A stretch of 64,000 nucleotides of DNA from Devosia sp. Root685 (GCF_001427875.1 NZ_LMHK01000001.1:1118871-1182870), one strand, 5' to 3'; counted from the stretch's first letter, positions 24,398 through 32,743 are shown. Made by a program: numbers and translations. Notes: generated from the letters alone by a model not told the origin.

Positions 24398-25627
24398 ATG
24401 ACCGACACGCTGATCAAGGTCGATCTCAACGAGAGCCCCTATACCAATGAAAAGATCCACAACCGCTGGCATCCGGACATTCCCATGGCCTGCTGGGTCG
24501 AGCCGGGCGACGACTTCAAGGTCGAGACCTATGACTGGACCGGCGGGCAGATCAAGAATGACGACGACGCCGCCGACGTGCGCGACGTCGATCTCAAGCA
24601 GGTGCATTTCCTGTCCGGCCCGATCGGGGTGAAGGGGGCGCAGCCGGGCGATCTGCTGGTTGTCGATATCCTCGATATCGGCGCCTTCGAAAATTCGCTC
24701 TGGGGTTTTAACGGCTTTTTCTCGGTCAATAATGGCGGCGGCTTTCTCGACAAGCATTTCCCCTCCGCGCAGAAATCCATCTGGGATTTCAAGGGCATGT
24801 TCACCCAGTCACGGCATGTGCCGGGCGTGAAATATGCCGGCCTCATTCACCCCGGGCTGATCGGCTGCCTGCCCGACCACAAGATGCTCGACATGTGGAA
24901 TACGCGCGAAAAGAAGCTTTTCGACACCGATCCGGAACGCGTGCCCGCCCTGGCCGCCCTGCCCGACACCTATGCCGCCCATATGGGGGCGCTCAAGGGC
25001 GACGCCCGCGAGGCGGCGGCGGCCAGCGGGGCCCGCACCGTGCCGCCGCGCGAACATGGCGGCAATTGCGATATCAAGGATCTCTCGCGCGGCTCGAAGG
25101 TGTATTTTCCGGTCTATATCGATGGCGCCGGTCTCTCGATGGGCGATCTCCATTTCAGCCAGGGCGATGGCGAGATCACCTTCTGCGGCGCCATCGAAAT
25201 GGCGGGCTGGCTGCACATCAAGGTCAGCCTGATCAAGGACGGCATGGCCAAATATGGCATCAAGAACCCGATCTTCCGGCCCTCTCCGATCGCGCCGAAA
25301 TATGACGATTACCTCATCTTCGAAGGCATTTCCGTCGATGAAAGCGGCACCCAGCACTATCTCGACGTGACGACCGCCTATCGCCAGGCTTGCCTCAACG
25401 CCATCGAATACCTGAAGAAATTCGGCTATTCGGGCGCCCAGGCCTATTCGATCCTGGGCACGGCGCCGGTGCAGGGCCATGTCTCGGGCGTCGTCGACAT
25501 TCCCAATGCCTGCGCCACGCTCTGGCTGCCGACGGATATCTTCGAATTCGACATCATGCCGGGGTCCGATGGACCAAAGAAGCACCTCGATGGGTCCATC
25601 GACATGCCTCTTGCCCTCGATCTCTGA
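24398..25627 (+). CDS. fmdA: Formamidase (acetamidase/formamidase family)
   Basis: Cytoplasmic amidohydrolase of 409 residues, the normal FmdA length, expected to hydrolyse formamide to formate and ammonia (EC 3.5.1.49). Signature regions are KVDLNESPYTNEKIHNRWHP at the start, the metal-ligand-rich HPGLIGCLPDHKML, RTVPPREHGGNCDIKDLSRG, and GDGEITFCGAIEMAGW. The AAAGCC spacing before the ATG gives a modest RBS (GAGGAC). It follows urtE by 90 bases on the same strand, so import and hydrolysis are probably co-expressed. No urease genes are visible in the window, which favours amides over urea as substrate. Confidence 0.93.
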   Translation: MTDTLIKVDLNESPYTNEKIHNRWHPDIPMACWVEPGDDFKVETYDWTGGQIKNDDDAADVRDVDLKQVHFLSGPIGVKGAQPGDLLVVDILDIGAFENSLWGFNGFFSVNNGGGFLDKHFPSAQKSIWDFKGMFTQSRHVPGVKYAGLIHPGLIGCLPDHKMLDMWNTREKKLFDTDPERVPALAALPDTYAAHMGALKGDAREAAAASGARTVPPREHGGNCDIKDLSRGSKVYFPVYIDGAGLSMGDLHFSQGDGEITFCGAIEMAGWLHIKVSLIKDGMAKYGIKNPIFRPSPIAPKYDDYLIFEGISVDESGTQHYLDVTTAYRQACLNAIEYLKKFGYSGAQAYSILGTAPVQGHVSGVVDIPNACATLWLPTDIFEFDIMPGSDGPKKHLDGSIDMPLALDL

Positions 25628-25638
25628 AAGGTCACGCC

Positions 25639-25971
25639 ATGGCGATCTACGATTATCAATGCGCCGATTGCGGTCCATTTACCGCAATGCGTCCGATGGC
25701 CATGGCGGCGGAGCCCTGCGCCTGCCCCGACTGTGGAGAGCCCGCTCAGCGGGCTTTCTTCAGCGTGCCGTTCATCGCCGGCATGGACCCGGCCAAACGC
25801 ACCGCGCACGCCACCAATGAAAAGACCCGGCACGAACCCAAGCGCGGGGGATCGGCACATGGGCCGGGATGTTCCTGTTGCAGCGGCGGCAAAAAGGGCC
25901 GCTCGACGCTGGTGCGCCCGGACGGTTCGAAGAGTTTCCCCAGCGCCCGACCCTGGATGATCAGCCACTGA
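25639..25971 (+). CDS. fmdB: FmdB family zinc-ribbon protein
   Basis: Small protein of 110 residues with the FmdB/CxxC zinc ribbon: C8-x2-C11 and C29-x2-C32 in an MAIYDYQCADCG opening. A second cysteine group near residues 74-78 (GCSCC) and a basic C-terminal region are additional. It begins 11 bases after fmdA. Homologues accompany amidases and were proposed as regulators of formamidase expression; a chaperone or metal-related role is also possible. It is the last gene of the unit, followed by a terminator. Confidence 0.88.
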   Translation: MAIYDYQCADCGPFTAMRPMAMAAEPCACPDCGEPAQRAFFSVPFIAGMDPAKRTAHATNEKTRHEPKRGGSAHGPGCSCCSGGKKGRSTLVRPDGSKSFPSARPWMISH

Positions 25972-26026
25972 AAAGCGTCGCGCGCCTTTGCCGTTCAGCC
26001 CGAAATCAAAGCCTCATTGGGCAGGG

Positions 26027-26053
26027 AAACCTCCCGCAAATGCGGGAGGGTTT
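26027..26053 (+). terminator. Hairpin terminator after fmdB
   Basis: Stem AAACCTCCCGCA / TGCGGGAGG(G)TTT (26027-26038 and 26041-26053) with a two-base AA spacer, followed by a short T stretch. It lies 56 bases after the fmdB stop and marks the end of the urt-fmd unit. Confidence 0.8.
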
Positions 26054-26108
26054 CGCCTTGCCGGGGCCGTTGAGCACAGGCAATTGACCACCTAAATGGC
26101 TGTCGGGG

Positions 26109-26894
26109 TTGTGCGCTTGGTTAAAATACGGCAAATTTGGGGACACTTCGGGGGATGCAACGCTGGATCCAAATCTGACGGCACCGACCATCGTACTGTT
26201 CGATCTCGATGGAACACTGGTTCATCACGTCAATCCGCGCGTCCTGCAGACGCTGGAATTTCTTGACGATTGCTCGCACCGGGCGGCGCGACTTGTGGCC
26301 CGTTTCCGGCTGATGCGCCGGCAATGTGTGGCCGCGCCGCACAAGACACCGAAGCTGCTAGTGCACCGCGCCATTCACCGCGTGCGCCGCAAATCGGTCG
26401 AGGAAATGCTGCTGCCCTGCGAGACGCTGCGCTCCGTGCTGGAACGGCTGCGCGCCAATGGCGTGATTCTGGCGGTGGTCAGTAACGGGCTCGGTCGCGG
26501 CTATGGCCACGATGTGCTGGAAGCGTTCGATCTCAAGAAGTATTTTTCCGCCTGCGTGTTTCGCGAGGATGTCGGCCGCGGCAAGCCCTGGCCGGATTCG
26601 ATTCTGGCAGCCCTCGGTGGGCTCAGGCGCGATGTGCGGGCGCGCGACGTCATCTGGTATATTGGCGACCAGCGCAAGGATATCGACGCGGCCATGGCCG
26701 CTGCGGCGAGCCTTGCGCGACCCATCGTGCCCGTTGCCCTCGGCCCGCGCGCGGCTCTGAGGGCCGTCGATGGGGATTGCCCGAACCTGCAAATCGCCTG
26801 GTCGGCAAATGAGCTGGAGCGGGTGACGGCGGATATTTTCGGGGAACATGAAGAGGCACGCGTGCGCGCGCCCTATCCGGTTGTGTCGGCCTGA
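26109..26894 (+). CDS. HAD family hydrolase
   Basis: Haloacid-dehalogenase-type phosphatase of about 261 residues. Motif I is FDLDGTLV (about 31-38), motif II the VVSNG segment (about 124), a conserved lysine lies in GRGKPWPDS, and motif IV is IGDQRKDIDAA (about 183). The large cap between motifs I and II, rich in arginines (RAARLVARFRLMRR), is unusual. The start is uncertain: a TTG at 26109 is the first in-frame candidate after the fmdB terminator, and no clear RBS is seen. Substrate unknown; phosphoglycolate-phosphatase-like by motif layout. Confidence 0.8.
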   Translation: MCAWLKYGKFGDTSGDATLDPNLTAPTIVLFDLDGTLVHHVNPRVLQTLEFLDDCSHRAARLVARFRLMRRQCVAAPHKTPKLLVHRAIHRVRRKSVEEMLLPCETLRSVLERLRANGVILAVVSNGLGRGYGHDVLEAFDLKKYFSACVFREDVGRGKPWPDSILAALGGLRRDVRARDVIWYIGDQRKDIDAAMAAAASLARPIVPVALGPRAALRAVDGDCPNLQIAWSANELERVTADIFGEHEEARVRAPYPVVSA

Positions 26895-26903
26895 ACATCC
26901 GGG

Positions 26904-26962
26904 CACGCCCTCGTGGTTCGAGGCTACGCTGCGCTTCGCACCTCACCATGAGGACTACTTGG
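26904..26962 (+). repeat. Dispersed three-hairpin repeat, copy 2
   Basis: Same element as at 5602 (CACGCCCTCGTGGTTCGAGG to CACCATGAGGACTACTTGG), with GCTGCGCTTCGC replacing the central CTTTGC stem. It lies in the 79 bases between the convergent HAD and ArsR genes. Confidence 0.85.
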
Positions 26963-26973
26963 AATTAAGAGCA

Positions 26974-27465
26974 CTAGAAATCGAAACCCATTTGGCTTGT
27001 TGAGGGCGTCTGTGGGATTGGCGCGGAGTCCTGGACGGGCTTATCGGCGCTGACGGTGGGCTTTTGCTTGGGGGTGCGAGGGCGCTTGGGGGCCGCTGGC
27101 GCGGCGGGGAGAACTGCATCGGCTGGGGCGGGCAAGGACGCAACGACTGCTACTGGCGCTTCCTCGACGACCTCTTCGGCACTGGCGTCGGCCGAGCGGA
27201 TGGCTTCGAGCCAGGTTCGGGCGGCATCGAGCCTGGCGGGACGGAAGGCGTAGACGTTTTCGCGGCCCTTTTTCACTTCGGCAACGAGGCCAGCGGATTT
27301 GAGCACGCGCAAATGCCGCGAGATGGCGGGGCGGCTGATGGAGAAGGCTTCCGTCAGGACGTGGACCGGGGTGGGGGCCACCTTCAGGATCTCCAGAATC
27401 CGGCACCTGGTGGTGTCGGCGAGGGCCGAATAGAGGGCAATCGGGGGTTTGGACTTTCTGCTCAT
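26974..27465 (-). CDS. ArsR family transcriptional regulator with low-complexity tail
   Basis: Winged-helix repressor of 163 residues. Residues 8-90 are a standard ArsR domain (LYSALADTTRCRILEILKVA, FSISRPAISRHLRVLKSAGLV, REN-VYAFRPARLD) without the Cys metal-box of ArsR/SmtB, so it is not obviously metal-responsive and resembles the SoxR/YgaV-like subgroup lacking metal ligands. Residues 95-163 form an Ala/Pro/Lys-rich, probably disordered tail ending QMGFDF. A palindrome overlaps its 5' region. The divergent gene encodes a hemolysin-III-type membrane protein, a possible target. Confidence 0.88.
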   Translation of the reverse strand: MSRKSKPPIALYSALADTTRCRILEILKVAPTPVHVLTEAFSISRPAISRHLRVLKSAGLVAEVKKGRENVYAFRPARLDAARTWLEAIRSADASAEEVVEEAPVAVVASLPAPADAVLPAAPAAPKRPRTPKQKPTVSADKPVQDSAPIPQTPSTSQMGFDF

Positions 27466-27471
27466 GACATG

Positions 27472-27495
27472 ACGCCTACGTAACAGAGGCGTTAC
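27472..27495. promoter_or_regulatory. Probable operator upstream of the ArsR gene
   Basis: Nested inverted repeats lie just upstream of the ArsR start (27465): ACGCCT (27472-27477) with AGGCGT (27487-27492), and GTAAC (27480-27484) with GTTAC (27491-27495). Position and symmetry suggest autoregulation; binding is inferred. Confidence 0.4.
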
Positions 27496-27626
27496 AGGTC
27501 AAGCGAGCGCACCCTTTCTTCACCAGAAACGTTGTTGTCCCGTTGAGGATGACATCGGAATGCCTCTTATCGGCAATAGATTGGTCACGTCCTTCGCCGC
27601 AGTCTGGCCGCCAAGGAGGAGTTGTC

Positions 27627-28316
27627 ATGAGTTACGCAACGGGTCCGAAATCCTATTCCTGGTGGAGCCGGGAGCAGCGCCCTTTCACGACGGCCGAACT
27701 TATTGTCGATGCCGCGGTGCATATTCTGGGGCTCATTGTCGCCATTGCCGCGGGGTCGGTGCTGCTGGCGCTGACCGGCATGCACACGGCGCCCGAGGCT
27801 TTTCCCGCCCTGATCGTTTATGTCGCGACGCTGGTGGCGGTGTTGGGCATATCGCTCGCTTACAATATGTGGCCGGTTTCGCCCATCAAGCGGCACCTGG
27901 CGCGGTTTGACCAGGCAGCTATTTTCCTTTTTATCGCAGGGACTTATACGCCATTCCTCGCCGTAATCGGCGGCACGCAGGCGGGCTCAATCATGATGAG
28001 CCTCGTCTGGGGCGCGTCGCTGATCGGGGTGGCGCTGAAACTGATCGTGCCGCAGCGCTTTGGGCGGCTGGCGATTGCGCTCTACCTCGCCATCGGCTGG
28101 AGCGGCATTGTCGTGTTTCAGGCGCTGGCGCAGGAATTGCCGGGTTCGACGCTGTGGCTGCTGCTTGCGGGTGGCGTGACCTATTCGGCCGGGATTATTT
28201 TCCACCTGTGGGAAAAGCTCAAGTTTCAGAATGCTTTATGGCATGTCTTTGTGGTGGCGGGCGCGAGCCTGCACCTTTGGGCGGTGCTTGACTGTATGGT
28301 CATTCACCGGCTCTGA
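27627..28316 (+). CDS. Hemolysin III / PAQR family membrane protein
   Basis: Seven-helix membrane protein of 229 residues in the HlyIII (YqfA/PAQR) family. AAGGAGGA lies nine bases before the ATG. Conserved features are ELIVDAAVHILGL in helix 1, SLAYNMWPVSPIKRHLARFDQAAIFLFIAGTYTPF across helices 3-4 (family SxxYH-like region and RxDHxxI-like region), and a histidine pair near the end (ALWHVFVVAGASLHLWAV). True haemolytic activity is doubtful for most members; homologues influence membrane lipid homeostasis. Confidence 0.88.
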   Translation: MSYATGPKSYSWWSREQRPFTTAELIVDAAVHILGLIVAIAAGSVLLALTGMHTAPEAFPALIVYVATLVAVLGISLAYNMWPVSPIKRHLARFDQAAIFLFIAGTYTPFLAVIGGTQAGSIMMSLVWGASLIGVALKLIVPQRFGRLAIALYLAIGWSGIVVFQALAQELPGSTLWLLLAGGVTYSAGIIFHLWEKLKFQNALWHVFVVAGASLHLWAVLDCMVIHRL

Positions 28317-28323
28317 CGGCGCG

Positions 28324-28782
28324 TTATTTTGGTTTCTTGATGCGGGGGTGGGTGACGGTGTCGCCCGCCTCGATGCCGAGTTCGACGCTGCGGCCACCGG
28401 GAATTTCCAGCACGAACTGCACGGGGCCATCGGAGGGGATGCCGGTCGGGTCGTGGGGCCTTGCATTGACGTGGATATTCTTCACGACCCCTTTGCCGGT
28501 GATGAACACCATATCGAGCGGTATGAAGGTGTTGCGCATCCAGAACGAGACGTCGCGGTCGCCCAGGAAATCGAACAGCATGCCGGCGTCGGGGGCCAGT
28601 TCCTGGCGGTACATCAGGCCCTGGGCCCGGCTTTCCGGGGTATCGACGAGCTCGATATTGAAGGTGTGATCGCCGGTGGCGCTGTGGATGGTCAGCTTGG
28701 ATTCGTCGCTGCAGGCGGCGAGCGGCAGGCTCACGGCAATCATGGTTGCCGCGACAGCAAGTGCCCGGAATTGGTGCAACAT
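28324..28782 (-). CDS. DUF192 family exported lipoprotein
   Basis: Protein of 152 residues. A signal peptide with lipobox LAAC (C23 or so) suggests attachment to a membrane in the periplasm. The DUF192 domain follows with FNIELVDTPESRAQGLMYRQ, MLFDFLGDRDVSFWMRNTFIPLDMVFI and GIEAGDTV. The ATG at 28782 is chosen because it gives a complete signal peptide. It lies 42 bases downstream of the two-domain cold-shock gene, a pairing seen widely in alphaproteobacteria. Function unknown. Confidence 0.87.
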   Translation of the reverse strand: MLHQFRALAVAATMIAVSLPLAACSDESKLTIHSATGDHTFNIELVDTPESRAQGLMYRQELAPDAGMLFDFLGDRDVSFWMRNTFIPLDMVFITGKGVVKNIHVNARPHDPTGIPSDGPVQFVLEIPGGRSVELGIEAGDTVTHPRIKKPK

Positions 28783-28824
28783 TGGGTATGCCCCTGTTAG
28801 CAGACTGTTACCACCGAGCACCGC

Positions 28825-29448
28825 TTAATGCGAAGACGGTGCATCACCCCAACCGTCGGGCCGAATTTCGGCGACCATAAGGCCCTTCGGACCATTGCCG
28901 TAGCGCACGAGCACAAATTGGCCGGGGCGCAGCTCGGTGATGCCGAAACGGCGCAGCGTTTCCATATGCACGAAAATATCGGGCGTGCCCTCGCCGGCGG
29001 AGAGGAAGCCGAAGCCGCGAATCCGATTGAACCACTTCACCTCGAGCCGGACCATGCCCGAACTGGGCTCGACCACGACATGGGTGCGGGGAGCAGGCAT
29101 TTGTGCCGGATGGCGGGCGGTCGATTCGTCCATGGAGACGATGCGGAAGGCTTGTAGGCCACCGGGGCGATTGAGCGCTTCGACGACGATACGCGCGCCT
29201 TCATAGGCGGTCTGATAGCCGTCGCGGCGGAGGCAGGTGACGTGCAGGAGGATATCGGCCATGCCATTGTCCGGCACGATGAAACCGAAACCCTTGCCGG
29301 CATCGAACCATTTGATCGAGCCGGTGACCTCGATGGTGTCAACAGCGGCTCCGTCCTGTCGCGCGGACAGGTTTTCGCGCTCACCGTCTTCGGTGTCGTG
29401 AGACGGATTCGTGGGATTTCCACTATCGCCGTTAATATTGGCCCCCAT
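28825..29448 (-). CDS. Protein with two cold-shock domains
   Basis: RNA/ssDNA-binding protein of 207 residues. An acidic, disordered N-terminus (1-38) precedes a first cold-shock domain (about 40-108; GSIKWFDAGKGFGFIVPDNG, DILLHVTCLRRDG) and a second (about 132-200; VKWFNRIRGFGFLSAGEGTP, DIFVHMETLRRFG). Both keep the RNP1-type KGFGFI/RGFGFL and RNP2-type ILLHV/IFVHM motifs. The ATG at 29448 follows AAGGG. Double-domain Csp proteins of this kind are typical of alphaproteobacteria. A co-transcribed DUF192 lipoprotein follows. Confidence 0.9.
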   Translation of the reverse strand: MGANINGDSGNPTNPSHDTEDGERENLSARQDGAAVDTIEVTGSIKWFDAGKGFGFIVPDNGMADILLHVTCLRRDGYQTAYEGARIVVEALNRPGGLQAFRIVSMDESTARHPAQMPAPRTHVVVEPSSGMVRLEVKWFNRIRGFGFLSAGEGTPDIFVHMETLRRFGITELRPGQFVLVRYGNGPKGLMVAEIRPDGWGDAPSSH

Positions 29449-29634
29449 GCCGCAACGCCCTTTTGCAACTCCCGTGACCACGGGTACTCGACAATACAAA
29501 CGCACTCTGTCCGATTCAGTCTCAAAAGTTAAGAAGGTGTTGAGAAATAGTTGTATGAGGCGGGCCCGGTTATCGTTGCGGCCAGCCTCCGGGCTTGTTA
29601 GGCCACTTCGGAAACGTGCGAACGGAGGCAAAAA

Positions 29635-30051
29635 ATGAAATATCTGCACACGATGGTGCGCGTCACCGATGTCGAGGCGAGCCTCAAATTCTACCGTGAC
29701 GGCCTCGGCCTCGAGGAAGTGCGCCGCACCGAAAATGAGAAGGGCCGCTTTACCCTGATCTTTCTGCGCGCGCCGGGCGACGAGGGCGGCGAAGTGGAGC
29801 TGACCTATAACTGGGACCCCGAAACCTATACGGGCGGCCGGAATTTCGGCCATCTCGCCTATCGCGTGAAGGATATTTACGCGCTGTGCCAGCATCTGCA
29901 GGACATGGGCGTCGTCATCAACCGGCCGCCGCGCGACGGGCACATGGCCTTTGTGCGCTCGCCCGACGGGATTTCGGTTGAATTGATTCAAGATGGCACC
30001 CTGCCCCCGCAGGAACCTTGGGCTTCGATGGGCAATACGGGCAGCTGGTAG
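29635..30051 (+). CDS. gloA: Lactoylglutathione lyase (glyoxalase I) or close VOC relative
   Basis: Single-domain VOC metalloenzyme of 138 residues that should isomerise the methylglyoxal-glutathione hemithioacetal. It has the glyoxalase I layout: YLHTMVRVTDVEASLKFY at the start with metal ligand His5, VELTYNWDPETYTGG with Glu, FGHLAYRVKDIYA with His, and FVRSPDGISVELIQ with Glu. The CGGAGG RBS lies ten bases before the ATG. Residues after 125 (PPQEPWASMGNTGSW) match the GloA C-terminal tail. It is monocistronic, followed by a long inverted repeat. Confidence 0.88.
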   Translation: MKYLHTMVRVTDVEASLKFYRDGLGLEEVRRTENEKGRFTLIFLRAPGDEGGEVELTYNWDPETYTGGRNFGHLAYRVKDIYALCQHLQDMGVVINRPPRDGHMAFVRSPDGISVELIQDGTLPPQEPWASMGNTGSW

Positions 30052-30073
30052 ATTTTGGGGGCTGCTCCTAACC

Positions 30074-30153
30074 CACGGCGTCATTCCCGCGAAAGCGGGA
30101 ATCTCTCCGCGCGTCAAAACAGAGATTCCCGCTTTCGCGGGAATGACGCCGTG
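30074..30153. repeat. Long perfect inverted repeat made of two ATTCCCGC-type elements
   Basis: Arms of 33 bases (30074-30106 and 30121-30153) are exact reverse complements around a 14-base loop. Each arm also contains its own small hairpin CATTCCCGC-GAAA-GCGGGAAT. A single related element lies at 50244-50272. The sequence TTTTTG after the right arm would let it end gloA transcription. Confidence 0.9.
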
Positions 30154-30336
30154 TTTTTGAGGTGCCACGGCAGTTGAGGTGGAAGTGCAGCATCCCCTCC
30201 CCTCTGCAGCAATAACGAATCGCTAACCGTGCTGCTTAGCTTGCGGTTAGCGAAACCCTTCTAATTTTAGCGACTGAACCGTTCGGCCCATTGTGTGTGG
30301 CACTTCTGCCACAGAGGGCAAATCGGGAAAGTTGCC

Positions 30337-30813
30337 ATGCCCCATTTTCTTCGCTCAATCCTTGCTATCGGCACCGTCGTCACCGCACTGGCGGCCTGCG
30401 TGCCCATGGCCATGTTCGCCAATGGTAGCGGCGCCGGCTATTCCGGCCTCAAGGCCGATTGGGGGACCTATGTCTCCTCCAGCACGGTCAATGCGTTCTG
30501 CCTGTCGCCAAAACTGCGCTTGCTGATCTGGGAATTCGAGGGACATTTCGGCAAGAAGGTGGTGATGCAGTCGGGCTATCGCGACAACTATCACAACTCC
30601 GCTGCCGGGGGCGCCGACAACTCCTACCACACCAAATGCATGGCCGCGGATTTCTACATTCCGGGGGTCGACAAGAGCCGGCTGATCCAGTTCGCAATGC
30701 GCACGTCAGCCGTCGGCGGGCTCGGCTGCTACCCCGGCCGCAACTTCATTCACGTCGATGTTCGCGACCGTCCGCGCGGCTACAATCGTCCCGTCACGTT
30801 CTCAGGCTGTTGA
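30337..30813 (+). CDS. Exported M15-type (DUF882/YcbK-like) murein peptidase
   Basis: Protein of 158 residues with a signal peptide; LAAC near residue 20 may be a lipobox. The zinc-peptidase M15A layout is complete: SGYRDNYHN (about 90), SYHTKCMAADFYI with the metal ligands His and Asp, and NFIHVDVRD with the HxD motif. It should cleave D,D or L,D cross-links in periplasmic murein. The gene is flanked by repeats and tRNA genes and appears monocistronic. The ATG at 30337 gives a normal signal peptide but lacks a strong RBS. Confidence 0.85.
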   Translation: MPHFLRSILAIGTVVTALAACVPMAMFANGSGAGYSGLKADWGTYVSSSTVNAFCLSPKLRLLIWEFEGHFGKKVVMQSGYRDNYHNSAAGGADNSYHTKCMAADFYIPGVDKSRLIQFAMRTSAVGGLGCYPGRNFIHVDVRDRPRGYNRPVTFSGC

Positions 30814-30904
30814 TAACTTTCGGCTTTTTGAAAAAAGTGCGAAAACTCCAACGAGGGGGTTGCGCATGCGAAAAGCTCCCTCTATACGACACCCAGCGTT
30901 GAGC

Positions 30905-30979
30905 GCGCCCTTCGTCTATCGGTTAGGACGGCACCCTTTCACGGTGCAGAGAGGGGTTCGATTCCCCTAGGGCGTACCA
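30905..30979 (+). tRNA. tRNA-Glu (anticodon TTC)
   Basis: A 75-base cloverleaf with acceptor arms GCGCCCT and AGGGCGT (terminal G-U), D-arm TCGTCTATCGGTTAGGACG, anticodon loop CTTTCAC (anticodon TTC), T-arm AGGGG-TTCGATT-CCCCT and encoded CCA (30977-30979). Confidence 0.96.
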
Positions 30980-31037
30980 CGCTTCTCCCACTTATTGTCG
31001 GGAAAGCGGGTTGGCTCAGGCGCTCAACAAAGCTTAG

Positions 31038-31112
31038 GCGCCCTTCGTCTATCGGTTAGGACGGGACCCTCTCACGGTCCAAAGAGGGGTTCGATTCCCC
31101 TAGGGCGTACCA
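31038..31112 (+). tRNA. tRNA-Glu (anticodon CTC)
   Basis: Near-identical to the tRNA-Glu 58 bases upstream; the anticodon loop is CTCTCAC (CTC) and the anticodon stem has compensatory changes (GGACC/GGTCC replacing GCACC/GGTGC). CCA is encoded at 31110-31112. The two genes probably arose by tandem duplication and are co-transcribed. Confidence 0.96.
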
Positions 31113-31280
31113 GCCAGTTTTAAGATTTTCCATCATTGAGAATGCGATCATCGCCTGTTGGTGAGATGTTTGAGCCGAATGGCCGCCGTTTGGCAAACGC
31201 CAGCATGGTCCGAGCGACCGGAAGGCGCGTTGTCGATTGGTTGCTAGCGACGCAGTTGCGGTCATTGGGTCTGGCGGTAG

Positions 31281-32384
31281 TTGCCATCCAAAAGCCTGTC
31301 ACAGGCCATACCGCCCACACCATTGCCTTTCGCTATATCCAAGGCACCGCCGCCAACTCTTGAGACTATTGCAGCGGAAGTCCGATACCTGCCATTGTCG
31401 AATGCTTTATTTGCGTTGGACATTGAAGTGGCTGGACCTAGTCGATCTAAAAATCATCATTGGTGGCCGGTAGGTCTTCAAAGCTATTGGTCTGACAGGA
31501 ATGGCGATGTTTCGTGGATTGACCCTGATGGAAGCGTTGGCAAGAAGAAAAGTGCGAATCGTCAGATCGGCTATAAAATTCATGGCCATACAATGCTTCG
31601 CGGAGGTGTCTGGGAGACCAATTTCGAAAGCGATTTTGATATCGACGACCAAGTCCACGACATTATCGCATACCTTAGGCAATTAAGTCCGCTCGGTCAC
31701 ACTCTCTCAGAGTTCATGGCACTACTGCGACTGGGTTTGAAAAAAGACAGAAAGCTCGCCGATCTCTGCAAAATCCACCACATTAGCGATCAGCGCAGCC
31801 GCGACCTCCTTCTTCTACTTTACTCGCTTTTGATCCGAAGCCCATCCAACCGGTTCAAGAATGCTTCTTTCCCATCCCACTTTGGCCTGCCCATGAGCGA
31901 CGATGTGGGAAAGGCGAATATGCGTCAAAGCTACTTGCTAGCCAAAGGGGCTTGCCAGAGTGGGGTCCTGACAAATCGGTTCTTCGTTGTGCTGCATTCC
32001 GACTGGAAGAATTTCATCTGCGGAGACGGCTATCTCGATTGGTTGTCCGGCAGCCTGCCGTCAGTGCGTGGGCGCGCACTAATACCGTTGACGCCAAACC
32101 TGTGCATCTATGTTTGCACGCCGAGGGTAATGCGAAAAGACCGGAACTGCGCGTCTCTTCGAGCAGCACCTTGGATGGTCGATCAGATCAATGAAATTGT
32201 TCAGATTTACTCGAAGGACAAACTATTCTTTCGGGGGCGCAGGCCACAACTTACGAACGAATTCACTAAGCGCCAATTTCTGGAGCACAGCGATTACTCG
32301 GTCGATCTCCTCGACATGTTCGACGAAATTGCTGAGCCGAAATCCAAGTGGTCATGGAATCGCTTTGGGAGCATTACCCAGTAA
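31281..32384 (+). CDS. Hypothetical protein beside tRNA-Glu, possibly DUF4238-like
   Basis: An unrecognised protein of up to 367 residues. The first in-frame start is a TTG at 31281 without a good RBS, so the true N-terminus may lie within the first 50 residues or be missing. Segment KNHHWWPVGLQSYW followed by DGSVGKKKSANRQIG faintly recalls the opening of DUF4238 proteins (metal-ligand His and a tract describing stored or returned material), but this is weak. The middle is helical and Lys/Arg/Leu-rich. Codon use is visibly less G+C-biased than in flanking genes, and the gene abuts two tRNA genes, suggesting horizontal acquisition. No integrase remains. Confidence 0.6.
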   Translation: MPSKSLSQAIPPTPLPFAISKAPPPTLETIAAEVRYLPLSNALFALDIEVAGPSRSKNHHWWPVGLQSYWSDRNGDVSWIDPDGSVGKKKSANRQIGYKIHGHTMLRGGVWETNFESDFDIDDQVHDIIAYLRQLSPLGHTLSEFMALLRLGLKKDRKLADLCKIHHISDQRSRDLLLLLYSLLIRSPSNRFKNASFPSHFGLPMSDDVGKANMRQSYLLAKGACQSGVLTNRFFVVLHSDWKNFICGDGYLDWLSGSLPSVRGRALIPLTPNLCIYVCTPRVMRKDRNCASLRAAPWMVDQINEIVQIYSKDKLFFRGRRPQLTNEFTKRQFLEHSDYSVDLLDMFDEIAEPKSKWSWNRFGSITQ

Positions 32385-32743
32385 GCGTGGAACCACACTG
32401 CAGTGGACGGACACGATCGTCCAATTCTGCCCGGTTTTTCGATATCAGTCGGCTATCAATGCTTTGTCGTCCATAACCGGACTGCCCCCTGCCACCCCAT
32501 TGCATCCGCTCGACCAATCAGCGTCCGTATTGGAAAGTGGTCATTGCCTCCGTCGGGCTGCCGGCCAATCTTGCGCCGCTTCAGCAATACCGACAGCCTT
32601 CAGGTCTTCGACAGCGGTTGCGACAGGTGGAAGCGCTCGTGAGGATCGATGAACTGCTGCCTGTAGTCAGGTGTGCCCGAGGTCAGCTCCCACATTGCGC
32701 CGTCGCTGTTTTGTGCTAGGGCAAGGCCAAACAGGAGCCACAT
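32385..32743. other. Intergenic region, AT-richer, nothing recognised
   Basis: A 359-base gap between the orphan gene and the RMF-like gene. Short open frames exist on both strands but none has a credible start, RBS or recognisable product. It must contain the promoter of the RMF-like gene near its right end. It may hold decayed material from the same insertion as the orphan gene. Confidence 0.4.

Noticed and set aside
21467..24757. A 1096-codon open frame on the minus strand opposite urtB-urtE
   Set aside because: It is the mirror of strongly biased high-G+C coding on the plus strand; its product is rich in Asp/His/Glu with no fold or motif, whereas the plus strand encodes four complete recognisable transporter proteins.
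31281..32384. A full genomic island at tRNA-Glu
   Set aside because: No integrase, transposase or clear direct repeat of the tRNA end could be found; only a composition change and one orphan gene support transfer.
32403..32642. Small open frames in the 32385-32743 gap
   Set aside because: They have GTG or no good start, no RBS and no resemblance to any family, and overlap frames on both strands equally.
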